From: Mortierella alpina
Lineage: Eukaryota > Mortierellomycota > Mortierellomycetes > Mortierellales > Mortierellaceae
Length of the DNA stretch: 64,000 nt
Assembly (NCBI GenBank): GCA_029449245.1
Contig: JANATF010000005.1
Span: 1,612,001-1,676,000, forward strand
Direction of reading: 5' to 3'
The stretch's first letter is position 1. Each line of letters starts with the position of its first letter. Under the pieces are notes generated by a model. The model made no database searches. It saw nothing but the letters and a program-made list of their open reading frames with translations, and was not told the DNA's origin. The position numbers and the translations under genes were made by a program. Positions 11,173 through 23,084 of the stretch are shown in pieces.

Positions 11173-13325
11173 CCTTGTTGAAGAGCGTAGGGGTCAGTGA
11201 CAAGAGAAGGCAACAAAAGACCCGGCAAGACGGGGCACAGCAGAGCGAGAGGAGCGAAGAAAGTAGACGTAAGGAGCGAGAGCGAGAGAGATGGAGCTAT
11301 CGGGTCAAGAACGGCTGTCGGCAGCTCGCTCTCGAGGAACTCTGGTGGGATAGATGGCGGCAGACGAGGGCTACTTGGCTCGACAACTTTAAGACTGGCC
11401 GGAAGAAATGTGAGTAAAGCGAGAACGAGAAAAGACGCTGTGCTGCAGTCTGCTGTAGGGGCGATCAGACAGAAGGCAGGGCGACGGGAGGAGAGAGGAT
11501 GAAGGCGAAGCGAAGGGAAAGAAAGAAAGGACGGAGAGACAGAAGGAAGAGGTGCGAAGGACGAGGTGTGAAGAAGATGCGGAGGCGAGAAGCAGACAAA
11601 AGGAAACAAAGAGCGAATGAAACAGGGAGAAGGGAGCCGCCCATGACAGACATATGCGTGTCAGTGGACCAAGGGACTCAACCTGTCTACAAAACACCAT
11701 TCAAAAGCGTATTACACAATGCTCGCCGGGCGGAGAGAGAAGACAGAGAGGACAGAGATGAGAGAGAGGACACTCAGCGATTGTCAGCAACAGTGGACAA
11801 AGGACACAACGCCAGCCCATCCGCTTCCGTGCACAGCCCAATCTGCAGGTTGAAATGGAAGTTTTTATTTTTTTTATTTTTGTTATTGCACTAACGTCGA
11901 TGCTTCCTCCCAGGGGTAGAGAGAGCTCTACTTGCACGCGGCGCCGCTGTTACAATGTGTTTGAGGCGACAGGCACAAGCAGCCAAGGGGATGCAGGGGG
12001 GTACCCTGAATGCGTTACCTTGTACTTTTTGAAAGAGATGGCCTTTCTGTACTGTGTCAAGCCCAAAGCTATACTTCTTCAAACGTTAGGCTTGCCACAG
12101 CAGTGCAGGCCATTGAGACATCACTAAGCGGCACCTAAACTAGCAAACAAAGCAAAACAAAAGAGGGATCCGAGAGTACGAGAGTACGAGGCTGGGGGCG
12201 GGTGGGCGCACGCTGAGCCTGTGGTCCTCATGCCTTGCTCTTCTTGACTCGAACGCGTCTCTTTCCAAAACATCGCATGATAGTGCACAAGGCGAACGCG
12301 TATGCGAGTAAAAAAGCATTTGCTTCTTGTGGAAGGTGTTCACGGCGCAATATGACCCATTGCTGCCAATTTGCGGGAAAGAACACAGGCAACATTGAAA
12401 GTAGAGACAGCAGCAGGGAAAAAAAGGTTTCGCTCAGCGCGTCGCGATTCAGTTTGATAGGGTTCTTCGGATTACAGCATCCGACAAACTCAAGGTTGTT
12501 ATTTCTCAAAGCTTTGACAAGGTGTCCGTCAACACGTTAGGAGTTCGAAATGTGTTTGCACAGTAAATTAGCGTGCCTGACATTGGGATCGTCGCCGCTA
12601 CCTTAATCATTGTTTATTCAAGTTGGTCGTCAGCAGCAGAGTACAGTAGTCTGTCTACGCGCATTCGCATAGTTGCGCGAGAGCACCAGCATCAAGATAT
12701 CTTGGTGTCACATCCCCCAATGTTTGCTGTGACTCTTGCCATAAAGTGTTCTTCTGTTCTTTCTCTATTCTAGTCTACTGCACGTCGTCAAGCTTGCTAC
12801 TCAGCGGAAACACCCGAATTAGGGACCTGAGAGCTTTCGATAGTGACAAGAGTAGAAGAAAACAAGTACAGTATTCAGGACTTGTTCCTGAGCACACAAC
12901 TCAAAAAACCAACGAGAGAGCCCTTCTTTGCGCCGCAACACTGTACATGCGAAAGGGCGAGGGATTACTGCAGCTTCTTGAGCGCTGTTTACCACAGTGC
13001 ATGGACAGATCCCACAGACGAAAGAAGATGATTGGCCTCACATCCTGTACACCCACCCCCAGGCGACGCACGGATCGAATGATTTCATTCGCATCTCTCA
13101 AAACCAACCAGCTACATGAAAGGAGTAAGGCTATCAATAGCGTCCGGAAGCGTGTGCCAGAACACCTACAATAATATCCCTCAGCCCAGAATGCGACAAA
13201 GAGAAAGCTGTGCAATAAGGTGTCGGATAATCTCTTCGTGTAGCTGTGTGCTTGGTGTTTTCGTTGGGCTTGGGCCGGTGCTGCTGCCGCATGAGGCAAA
13301 AAAAATAAGAAGGCGCGCGCCAAAT
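11173..13325. other. 2.15-kb intergenic region
   Basis: The part next to the F-box gene (11173 to about 11800) is strongly purine-rich on this strand, so it is a CT-rich leader or promoter on the sense strand of that minus-strand gene. From about 11900 to 13325 the composition is neutral. Short open frames occur on both strands, but none has a recognisable motif, good splice context or support from a neighbour. I see no RNA gene here. Confidence 0.5.
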
Positions 13326-14987
13326 TTATTGAGATGATTGAGTAGGCGAGGAAGATCCTTGAGGCTGTCCTGTGATAATGCCACGTTTCTTTGTGATTCC
13401 ATCGTAAATAGTCAAAGCCTAGGTCATAAGAACAGAGGTCGCGATGTTAGAAATATAATCCATCGCAGTGCAAACCCCCCCACGCGCAGAAAATCGATGT
13501 CAAATGCCCCCAAGGTTTATACCTGAGCGACCATTCCGGCTGCATCGTTTGCAGTGGCAGGTAAGATGAGAGTATTCGTCTCCTTGGCAAGTTGAGCAAA
13601 TGCATCCACGTATTTGTCCGCAACAGTCAAGGAAACAGCATGGTGGCCTCCTGGGGTGTTGTTGATGGCATCTGCGATGCGACGGATGCCCTCGGCGCTT
13701 GCGTTAGCACGAAGTAGGATTGCCTCAGACTCACCCGTCGCCCTATTGATTTGCTCCGCCTTGTCGGCCTCTGACTGCAGGATAGTAGATTGCTTGTGAC
13801 CCTCAGCAACATTGATGGCAGCCTGTCGTGAACCTATAGAGGTATACAGTTTTTTTTTTGGAATTAGGCACGGGTCGGAACGTAAAGCGCTTTTTTTTGT
13901 AATGCAGACGCCATGGTATCATACCTTCAGAATCCAAAATCTGCGCTCTCTTAGTACGCTCAGCAGAAACCTGCTGGTGCATGCTCTCAACGACCTTGGC
14001 GGGAGGGTGAATGTCCCGAATCTCGTAGCGAAGACACTGGATTCCCCAGTCGGCTGCGGCGGTGTTGATGGCCTCCACAATATTGGAGTTCAAGTGAGCG
14101 CGCTCCGCCAATGTGCGATCCAGGGTCATCTGACCAATCTCGGCGCGCATTGTCGTCTGAGCCAGCTGAGCGACCGAAAACTCAGCATCCTCGACCCCAT
14201 ACGACGCCTTGTAGGGATCCACAACCCTGAAGTAGAGCACACCATCCAAGTCCAGCGTGACATTGTCTAACAAAGAGAGTTGTCAAATGTAAGTCTTTCA
14301 AGGTCCTCTAAGATATATGCGTCTACTGCGATTTAGCATCAGGCGGAGGATATGCACCTTGCGTGATGGCACTCTGGCTGGGAATCTCAATGGCGACTTC
14401 CTTAAGACTTTTGACATATCTAACTCGATCCAGGAAGGGCATCAACACCTGAAGACCAGGCTCAAGTGTCCTGTGAAATCTTCCCATGCGTTCCACGATC
14501 CATGCCTCCTGCTGAGGGACGAATTTGATGATCTAGGTGTTCAAAGAGCCGTTGTTTGTCAGATTCGCAGTTACAACTTCCTGTTTTCTGTTTTGCTTGA
14601 GAGCAGCATTACAAGTTAGCATGCTAGGCACGCACAGTGTTAATGGGCAAGGTCCTCCGTGCGTTTCCGATACCGCCGGTCCAGTTGGAGTAACCGTCGT
14701 CTCCATAGCGCGTAGCATAGGCACGTCTCAAGACCAGTGCCGAGGGAGCAGAAATACCCTGGATAGATTCATAGGAGGTAAAGAACAGAGTGAGATGTTA
14801 GAATTTGGCGTTTTGCTGTTTCGTGACATCATGCTGGCAGTTGGCACTCGCAGACCACAGGCCCTCGCACAGAGCACCGTTCTGTTCCATCTTCCAGAGA
14901 GACATTTACCCCACGAGTGGTCCGGAGAGCGGCCGTTGCCGTTGCGAGCGAGAACTGAGATCTTTGCGCAGCGATGGTTCGAAGCAT
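13326..14987 (-). CDS. Mitochondrial stomatin-like protein 2 (SPFH/band 7)
   Basis: Inner-membrane SPFH scaffold protein that binds cardiolipin and prohibitins and helps organise respiratory complexes (family knowledge of SLP2/STOML2). Six exons close in frame: 14987-14910, 14758-14636, 14532-14358, 14266-13925, 13833-13523 and 13418-13326, giving 373 residues. The N-terminus (MLRTIAAQRSQFS, then arginine-rich to RRAYATRYG) is a mitochondrial targeting presequence. The SPFH block runs from INTIIKFVPQQEAWIVERMG through DNVTLDLDGVLYFRVVDP and RDIHPPAKVVESMHQQ. An alpha-helical coiled region (AEGHKQSTILQSEADKAEQ) and a short C-terminal tail follow. It is a clear SLP2 orthologue and not plasma-membrane stomatin, because of the presequence. 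Confidence 0.95.
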
Positions 14988-15154
14988 TGTGGTGAATGAA
15001 GTTCTGTCCTGGAAAGAATGTCGAGTGTGCTGTCATAACGTAAAAACCAGGTGACGTTTGCACAGTGCTGAAAAATAGAGTCTGATCTTCAGCAAATCCG
15101 CTCGCTTCTTCTCTTCCCATTCACCAAGCGCAGACCTGCTCATCAAGACCCACC

Positions 15155-16493
15155 ATGACCGACAGATACGAGATCGACCTTAGCGTCAGACCTGGCGATG
15201 ACCTTCAGGACGAGGAAATGGCTGGTAAATCATGCATAGCAGGGCATTCTGGACGTTTGGTTCAGCTGATCATACAAATTCAACCACCACTGAGCCAACA
15301 ACAACAATTCAGACATCCTCCTGGAAAGCGCTCATCAACATCGACCACTTGCACCCAACGAGCGCCAGACATCTGTGGACTCGCGGCGGGTCATGAAAGG
15401 CCTTGACAGCAAACGACTCTGGATTGAGCAGTCGTGTGGATCGAGTGCACTGGACATCACAGTCTGTATCAGGAGTATGGCATCGACTTTCGTCTCGCTG
15501 GCCTAACAGAAGCCTGAACCAAGAACCTCAAGACACGGGTGGTCGGGCGCGGAAGATGTGGATCACTTTACGGAGCTGCCTACGAGGATATGGCTGGTCG
15601 TTCATCAACATTTGTCTCTCGAAAGAGTGTCTACAGCTTCATAATCTCGTGGACTTCACTTTAACCATCATCTGTCCACCACATCCCACTAGAGGCGCCA
15701 CAAGCCGCCATCAAGAGAAAAGGCCGTGGTTTCCAGAGTGGAGGTAGGCTTCAGTGGTGACTTGCGAGAACTTGTGGCAGAAGATGAACGCTCTCGATAA
15801 GTGCTTTGGGCTAAAATGAATCTCACGGATTTCTTTGCTAGATCAAAGAGGCGACGGTGTCAATAGCAGCTCTTTTGACAAGCTGAACACTGGCGACGAG
15901 AGCACTCATGGCAAAGCTCTGAAGTGTAAGTTTAGAGGCACTTTTTTCTTTGGGCATAGAACGAAATGGGTACGCTTTTATCAATGCTTCCGTATCCATC
16001 TGACCTTTTCCGCACTTCGTACACAACCAATTTAGCGATCGAGGGTTGGATCGTGTTGATCACAGGTGTGCATGAGGAGGCGACCGAGGAGGATATTCAG
16101 GACAAGTTCGGAGAGTTTGGAGAGGTCAAGAATGTGCACTTGAACCTGGATCGTCGCACAGGTTACGTGAAGGTAAGAAGGATCCTTGGAAAACGGATCG
16201 GTACGCTTTGGATCTCGCCCATCAAAGATCGCGCTATTGACTACAATCATCACGTTCCTTCTTTATTTAAGGGATATGCGTTGGTCGAATACGCCAACTA
16301 CTCTGAAGCCGAGGATGCCATCTCAAACATGAATGGTGCCAAGTTGCTCGATCAGACATTGACTTGCGATTTTGCTTTCGTAAAGCCTACATCCACCCAC
16401 GACGATCGAGGACGCAGGGGATTCACATCGCGTAGCAGAGGCGGCCACAATGGACGTCGTCAAGGTCGGTCCGGCAGTCCAAGCCGCCGCTAG
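15155..16493 (+). CDS. Y14: Exon junction complex RNA-binding protein Y14 (RBM8A)
   Basis: Core exon-junction-complex subunit that pairs with Mago and is deposited on spliced mRNA (family knowledge). Five exons: 15155-15224, 15693-15743, 15842-15925, 16036-16172 and 16272-16493, giving 187 residues. The N-terminal KRKGRGF motif sits in the tiny 51-nt exon 2. The RRM (about residues 70-145) reads EGWIVLITGVHEEATEEDI, with the near-invariant HLNLDRRTGYVKGYALVEY across the exon 4/5 junction. The C-terminal Arg/Ser/Gly tail (RSGSPSRR) matches the phosphorylated RS tail of Y14. Intron 1 is long (468 nt); the other introns are about 100 nt. Its presence fits the intron-rich genes around it. Confidence 0.95.
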
Positions 16494-16764
16494 ATTTTCA
16501 TCCACAATCGAGGAAACAGCAGAGCAACGACGCTGGGGAACATATCGGGCTGGCAGTTGAATGCGGAAGCATGTATTATTAAAGTATAACCTTGGAGAAA
16601 AAGACAGCGACACACGTGCGTGCGCCCGCCACTACAGCGCCAGATTGGATATGTAAAGTGTGCACATGGCAAAGCTGGAACTGGCAAGCAGAGGAATGTT
16701 TTGAATCACAGCGCATGCTGTCTGTGTTTTACATTTCTTAAGAATCGAACTAGCTGGTAACTGT

Positions 16765-17653
16765 TTACAAAGGGCGGCCTCTTGGTCCCCTCAAACGGAG
16801 GTCGAGGCCTCTGTTTCCAGCACCGCCACCATTGGCAAAGAACCCGTTTCTGTTCAAGCGGACCTCTCTAGGATCGGGACCCGAGCCTCTGCCCTTTCCT
16901 TTCTTTGGGTCTCCCTCGGCATGAACTCTCCTAGGGTCTTTGAGGTCTTGCACCGTCATGTCAAGCGTGGGCAACTTGCCGTTCTTGGCACCTTGGATGA
17001 CCACGTTGGCGCAATGATGATAGAACTGGTTGACGGAAAACGCGACCCAAGAGAACGAGAACAGGCACTTGTTCGAGTCTGTGCACGAAGGTGCGTTCTT
17101 GGGAATCAAGACGGGCCATTCGTAGAAAATATCAGGGCAGGTCCTGGTGTACTGACCAATAACCTTCCACTGCTTGCCTCCGTCATACGACAGAGAAAAC
17201 TCGCAGTACCCGCCGCCGTGGCGCGCCTGGTCTCCACCCTTGATGGTAGGAGGGAATTTTCTGTAGTCAGCAACGCCAAACGTCCAGAACCGGACGGGGA
17301 TGACCTGGCCAGCACGGTACGTGGTAACAGGCCCTTTGGGGTAGCCACCTATACAATCCATTATTTCGTTCCAAAGAAAGAGAGGGTATGAGAGGCTGGG
17401 CATGAACGAACCTGTAACGCTTTCGAAATACAGCATCTCAGCAGCTCATGGTTAACGTGAAACTAGAAAGATTTGCCTTACCGCATGGGAACTTCTTCCC
17501 TCTATCACCGATCCAGGAATGTACGTTGCTTCTCAAGTTTTTAGTCCAAGGGCCGGCTTGGCCTGGAGGGTTGGACATGGCCATGTGGGCCGAAGTAGAG
17601 GAGAGGAGTGCAAGGGTGGCGAGAACACCAGTGGTGAAAAGACTGAACTTCAT
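16765..17653 (-). CDS. Secreted LPMO-like protein (AA11-type fold, histidine brace)
   Basis: Likely copper-dependent lytic polysaccharide monooxygenase acting outside the cell on chitin or a similar polymer (inference from family features). Two exons, 17653-17482 and 17348-16765 (intron 17349-17481), give 251 residues. A signal peptide (residues 1-22, ending STSA) leaves His23 as the mature N-terminus, HMAMSNPP, as the histidine brace needs. The second brace histidine is likely H101 in ARHGGGYCEFSLSYDGG. KFPCGGYPKGPVTTYRAGQ and FYHHCANVVI match secreted fungal AA11-like proteins, and cysteines are paired as in them. The last about 55 residues are Gly/Arg/Asp-rich and basic, with no recognised binding module. 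Activity is untested; a non-catalytic copper-binding relative is possible. Confidence 0.82.
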
Positions 17654-18450
17654 GACGGCAATCGGTGCTTGGGGGGAGAGATCTGACGACTGAGAGGAGT
17701 GTTAGGATTGCTGCGTGTGCTTCGGAATGGTTCGTAGTTGTCTTTTGGACTAGAGAGGGTAAGGAAGATATGGATGGATGGTCGGGAGAGGAGTAGGCGA
17801 CGAAAACTGGTGAAGTCGTAAGCGGGTCTGGTCTTTGATTGTAATGAGGTGTGTAAGGGGTGAAGGACAGACACAGCAGCAAAAAGTGGAGCGTACTGCT
17901 GCCACATTATATACGTTCTCAGCCATTGTCAACGTGCCCGCATGAGCACAGTACAGCCCAGGTATGACTGGAGAATCCCTGAGACCTACCTCATCTTTGG
18001 AGAGGACTGGTACCTGATTTTTTTTGGGCGTCAAACGATTTTCGCTTTAATCAACCCCGCGTTAATTAGTGCGCGGTTGGCATACCTCTGGCGTTCAAGG
18101 GTACACCGTTGAAAGTGCGCGCACCAATGTAAATGAGACTTCACATTAGGGTTCGATAGTTGATACCGTGAAGGCCTTTCGTGCCGCCCAGCGCTCACTT
18201 CTTTGCCTTCATCCTATTCTCGATTTTGAGACAGCCTGGCTCTGATGTGGCATGTAATTGAAAAATGGAAGGCGTCGGAGGGCGAGAATACCTACGCCAG
18301 CACTAGGCACGCAAGTAATATAGAAGGTTCACGTAAGCTCTAAAGTTCAACTTTGACCGCACAGACAATTCCTCATGCCCATGGCCGAGGGAATGGAGGC
18401 TTTAGGTAAGTGCTGTTCGGTGATATTTGAGCAAAGTGAAGCCAACTTTT
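17654..18450. other. Intergenic: LPMO promoter side and PAAT-like 3' side
   Basis: The first about 260 bases are the leader and core promoter of the LPMO-like gene, CT-rich on its sense strand. From about 18040 to 18450 I see no gene. A short plus-strand frame at 18374 followed by GTAAGT looks like a first exon, but nothing continues it. Confidence 0.5.
17906..17913 (-). promoter_or_regulatory. Candidate TATA box of the LPMO-like gene
   Basis: The minus strand reads TATATAAT about 253 bases upstream of the ATG at 17653, followed by a long CT-rich leader. A TATA element suits a regulated secreted enzyme, but the start site is not known. Confidence 0.4.
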
Positions 18451-19709
18451 TTATTCACAGCGAGATTTCGAGACCGAGGTCTCCATAATGCCTAGGATCT
18501 TTTCTTCCAGCTGCTTGAAACGCTGCTCTATCCTGTTCATTATCCGTTCCTCCATCTGGTCGAGCTCAGTCTTTGTCACATACGTTGATACAGTACTTGA
18601 GCCCATGTCAGAATTCGACGCCAAATTCTTTGCAGGACTCTGATTTAAAAGAGGCGCAACGAACCGGGGTTCTAGCGCCGTTCCGCTGTTCAAAGCAAAT
18701 CCAGGGTAGGTCATCCCCAAAGACATGGCACGGGATTGTGACTCCATTGTCCTCATTAAATCCTTTGCACCCTGAGGTAAGGCGTCTATCTGGAACTGTC
18801 CTAACATCGCTCTCACTTTCTCCACATCGATTGATGGTACACAAGACCCTGTGGGTCCGAGGGAGTGCAGCAATCCATTGCTCGTATCCGCTGGCTGTCG
18901 GTCTTGTAAATCAGATATTGACAATGATAACGCTGACGCATCTGCGATCGTTTTGGGAGAAGTTGGAGTGGTTGCTGTAGAGGAGGGTAGTGTTCCTTGC
19001 AAGACCAGCCAGTGCAGCGAGAGCGTGTCCTGAAATGCGATAGGCTTCTTTGGAATGAAAAACTGAAAGAAAAAAAATCACGCTGGTTATTAGTCGTCCT
19101 GCACTCGACTGTTATGAGTTATTCATGCATGAGGGCACATTGTTACCTTGATGAGTATATCGCGGGATGAGCGGGGTAGGCTTTGGTCTTCGATCTGGAT
19201 AAGAAACAGAGGCGGCCTCTGGGATGGGCTCGTGGTCGGTGCCTGTGTCGGAAGAGCAGATCCGCGAAACGTGCCGGTATATTCTCCCGACGAGTATAGC
19301 TCGATAGTTCTGGCAGATGACACGATGGAGATTTTGGAGCACGATATCCTACAGCCGCCTTCCGTGCCTTTGTTGTCGCTGGTGAACAAGACGGACGGAT
19401 TCGAGGGTGAAAGTTCCTGGAACACTTTGTGAGCAGCTTCTTCTTCTTCTTCTTCTGAGGAATTTGCTATGGTTGGTAAAAGTCCTAGTTGGATTGGGCT
19501 GTCCTTCTCGGCGAACCACTCTATGTTGGTTTCGCTTGCCTAGAGAATGAATGCTAACAATGTAAGTCGTTCACTCCCTGCGACTCGTACTAGCAACATT
19601 GCAACATTGTCTAGGCTTGTTCCTGACACCACATTACCTCGACGAACAGGCATGTCGTCAAGAGGCTGCCCTGCTCGGATGCATAGTTGGAGTAGAAGGT
19701 GAAAGGCAT
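18451..19709 (-). CDS. PAAT-like protein (C10orf88 family)
   Basis: Resembles animal PAAT (C10orf88), an ATPase-like protein reported to associate with mitochondrial ABC transporters (family knowledge; remote match from memory). Three phase-0 exons, 19709-19638, 19539-19147 and 19062-18451, give 358 residues. The N-terminal half is a beta-rich module containing SSARTIELYSSGEYTGTFRG, close to the conserved PAAT segment. It contains a Glu-rich run (SSEEEEEEAA) and the block FFIPKKPIAFQD. The C-terminus is helical, QMEERIMNRIEQRFKQLEEK, like the PAAT C-terminal coil. No Walker motif is visible. Function in fungi is unknown. Confidence 0.7.
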
Positions 19710-20547
19710 CGTTAGGCAATCGGCGGCATCTCGCCAGGCTGGCGAAGTACCAGAAGCCTGCAGAAGGAACAGCTCAGCTTGGGCGATCTAAGCCACATCC
19801 TCAGGCACCCGTCAAGCTCGGGCCACTTTGGCACTCGTCCCTGAGGGCCGGGAAGCTGGTAGCCGAAGCATGCTCTTGCCTGGTCAGGGATCCTCATGCA
19901 CAAGGCGTACGGTTTTGCTCTCTCTCCAGTCATGTACAGGTACCCATGCTCGACTGCAGTACGTACAGTGGATCTACTTGAGGTTGACGGACAGGGAGGA
20001 GGAGCGAGTGAGAGCCGATAATGCAATATCAGCAAAATTGGAGAGCACCGTCGCTTTGGCATGCCCCGTTGCAAGAGACAGTGTAACCCGGCCGGTGGGC
20101 ATGGTCCGTTGTGTACAGTACAGCGACATCACTGTGACATGCTGCCCGAGTGTGAGTGCGCCGTAGAGTTGCACACACAGCAGACGGCTGGCAGAGCTGA
20201 AGAGGTGCTTGATCCCTTGTCGTCCTTATCGGAAGCAAAAATAGACGAGGGACCAGCACAGGGACCCTCGCAGAGTGTTTTTGAGTTTTTAGAGTTTGGG
20301 TTCTGCAAAGTGTTGTTGTTCGCACCTCTGTTCTGCGTGCTGCCGCTCAATCTGCCTTTTCCCATCATCGCACCTTGCTCTCTCCCTCCTCACTCTTCAC
20401 TCTTCACACTCCCCTCTCCGATCCGCCGTCCTCTTTCCGCCCGCCTCCTCGCCCGTCCTTTTGTTCCGCCTGCTGTCCTCATCCCGGCTCCTGCCAGCAT
20501 CGAGGCCCCTTTTCTTTTGCCAACGACCCACTCCCCCCATTCCTACA
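19710..20547. promoter_or_regulatory. Divergent intergenic region (PAAT-like / Sly41-like)
   Basis: 838 bases separate two genes transcribed away from each other. The 170 bases before the plus-strand ATG at 20548 are strongly CT-rich, as in other leaders here. No TATA box or specific operator is evident. Confidence 0.4.
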
Positions 20548-23084
20548 ATGGCATCCGCTGCAGCTGCCTCCAGCGTCCCGCCTCCTCGGCAGCAGCATGC
20601 GTTCTACACCTCCAAGGCCCTGGCCTCGCCCTCCACCCCGCCAGATCCCAGGCCGCAGACCGAGCTGATCCCCACCGCAGATGCCCTGTTTGAGGCCCTT
20701 GCACACCAACACCCCGCCGCAGAGCCTTCATCAAGTCAGGGCAGTCTAGCAAACCCGTTGACGGTCCAGGTGGAGCAGCTGCCCACTCCGCGGACCTCGT
20801 TCTCATCCGGCGCTTCCTCACCACCAGAGAACCTGTCGCCCAGCAACAGCCATCAGCATCTTCATCAGCCATCACATCTGCACTCATCAGCCTCGTCATC
20901 ATTGGCCTCAACACCCATCCCCACCCCTCCAAGCACTTTTGCTTCATCTTCCACTCAACACCATGGTGCAGCTGCCCTCAGCTCTCCAGCTGCAAAGTCG
21001 CCGCTGTCGGTTAGTCACTCGTACCAGCCTCAATCCCACCCTGCCTTGCGCTCAACTTCGCCTGCCCTAGGACCTTCGTTATATGGCGTATCCTCAACAG
21101 CGGCTTCATCCGCAAATCCCAACTTGGTGCCTGGCGCCTCCGTTACTGCCACCACGTTCAACTCCCAATACAATGGAGCAGGTGTTTACAATCTGGGAGG
21201 AGCAGGAGGAGGAGTCTCAAGTACACTAGGGGGTCGCCTTCCAGCCCAGGCTCAGCAATACCATGGTCAGCAATTGTACCAGCAGCAGCAGCAGCAGCAG
21301 GAGAGCCTACACTACGACGACGAAAAGGAACTGCAAAAGAAAAACGCTCGATCCGCTCTCAATGGTGTCGCTGCGTTCTTGCCTCCGGTCCTGAACCAGG
21401 GTCTCAGTAAAGTGGTCTTATCGGCACAGGAGCTCGTCCAGTCGACTTCCAACGGCAAGTTTTCACTCCCCTCCAGCCGCCCAACAACGGATGGCTTCTA
21501 TACCCCGTCCTCATCAGCGTTCTCGGGACCCGGAGGAGCCACGGCACGACAGGTCGATCCGAGCTCGCTCCGAGGAATGCTACTCAAAATGTACAAGGCC
21601 AGCAAGCTGCCACTGCTCTGTTTGCTCTGGTATCTGTCCTCGGCCGTCACCAACAACATTGGCAAGCAGATCATGAACCAGTTCCGATACCCCGTCACCT
21701 TGACCTTTATCCAGTTTGTGTTTGTGTCCTTGTTTTGTTTCCTGCTGGGCGTGGGCGGACCGGGATTCAGCATGACGACGATTCGTAAGCCGACCATGGG
21801 GATCTTGCAGATGACGGCGCCTCTGGTCGGATTCCAGGTCGTGGGGCATGTCTTTTCAAGTGTGGCCATTAGCCGAGTCCCGTTAAGTGTGGTTCACACA
21901 ATCAAGGTAAAAAAGCCAACATGCCAAGTACAAAGAAAAACAATGATAGGCAGGAGAAAAGCGCCCATGGTAGAGAATGGTAGCGCGTTCACGCAGACAG
22001 ATTCAGGAACATTTAAAGGGGACGGCTTTACGGGAAAAAGAAAGGGACAAGGGACAAGGGACCTTGGTGCGGACTTTTTATGTTTTTATGTTTTAACTGA
22101 CCTAAAACTCATCTGAACTGGATTGGACTGGACTGAACTGGCTATGGACTTGCAAAGCGGCCATGTCCCTTGAGACATGTGGCGAGATACCTTTTTTTGC
22201 GAATTGTAGCACTATTTTGACCAACCCGCTCCCTCACCTGTGTCCCTTTTTAGGCACTATCACCGCTGTTCACAGTTGTGTTTTACCGCATCATCCTTGG
22301 AACGACATACAGCAGAGCAGTCTACATCTCATTGGTACCCCTGACCGCTGGAGTCATGCTCGCATGCCGACTCTCTCTCGAATTCAACAACTTGGTCGGA
22401 TTGGTCTGTGCTCTGGCCTCAACACTGGTCTTTGTGACGCAGAATGTGTTCACGAAACGCATTCTGTTTAGCACCAAGGCCAAGAAGCAGCAGCTCGGAG
22501 GACTCGGCAACAAGGAGGCGACCCGGGAGGATGATCAAGCGGAGGAGACTGGATCGAGTAATGCTCAAAAATTGGACAAGATCAACATCCTGTTCTACTC
22601 TTCCACCATGGCCGCTCTCTGCATGGTCCCGATCTGGCTCTATGCCGAGGGCTTGGGATTGATGTTTCCGGACGAATCTGGAGTGTACCACCATGCCACA
22701 GGCCACAGCACGGGCTTCTGGGCAGCGTCCTGGCTTCTGTTCCTGAACGGCGTGTCGCACTTTTTCCAAAACATCTTTGCCTTCTCGGTGCTTGCTCTGA
22801 CGTCTCCTGTCACGTACTCGATCGCATCGTTGATCAAGCGCATTATTGTCATCGTGGCCAGTATTGTGTATTTCCACCAGACACTGGGCACGACCCAATG
22901 GATGGGTGTCTGCATGACCTTCTGGGGTCTTTGGCTGTACAACTCGGCCAAGAACGCGGCCAAGGTGAATCCGGCCGGCGGGATTCTGGCCAACACCAAG
23001 GTCGGCAGACGAATGAGCCGCAATTTCGGACGGGGACTCTTGGACTCGGATGTCCTGGGTCGGAAGGGTGGCTTCTTGGCATAG
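20548..23084 (+). CDS. Triose-phosphate transporter family protein (Sly41-like, SLC35E type)
   Basis: Multi-pass nucleotide-sugar/triose-phosphate transporter family membrane protein of the early secretory pathway; yeast Sly41 suppresses loss of Ypt1 (family knowledge). Two exons, 20548-21906 and 22254-23084, with a 347-nt intron, give 729 residues. Residues 1 to about 345 are a low-complexity Ser/Pro/Ala/Gln-rich tail, including a QQQQQQQ run from CAG codons near 21280-21300. The TPT domain starts about residue 350 with LPLLCLLWYLSSAVTNNIGKQ. It continues through TFIQFVFVSLFCFLLG, the splice junction HTIK/ALSPLFTVVFYR and SPVTYSIASLIKRIIVIVAS, which are family signatures. The long N-terminus and Sly41-type junction argue against a Golgi GDP-mannose carrier. 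An in-frame ATG at 20296 is less likely. Confidence 0.9.

Noticed and set aside
11169-11609. Minus-strand Ser/Phe/Leu-rich 146-codon frame
   Set aside because: It overlaps the CT-rich leader of the F-box gene; composition explains the open frame.
12235-13174. Several 60-140-codon frames on both strands
   Set aside because: Overlapping in multiple frames, no motifs, no splice or Kozak support; typical chance frames.
17406-17436. Possible 31-nt mini-exon in the LPMO-like gene
   Set aside because: Joining 17482 directly to 17348 gives FPCGGYPKGPV, the family-typical sequence, in phase; a mini-exon would disrupt it.
20296-20547. Upstream in-frame start for the Sly41-like protein
   Set aside because: The extension is encoded by the CT-rich leader and looks like translated pyrimidine tract; ATG at 20548 is in better context.
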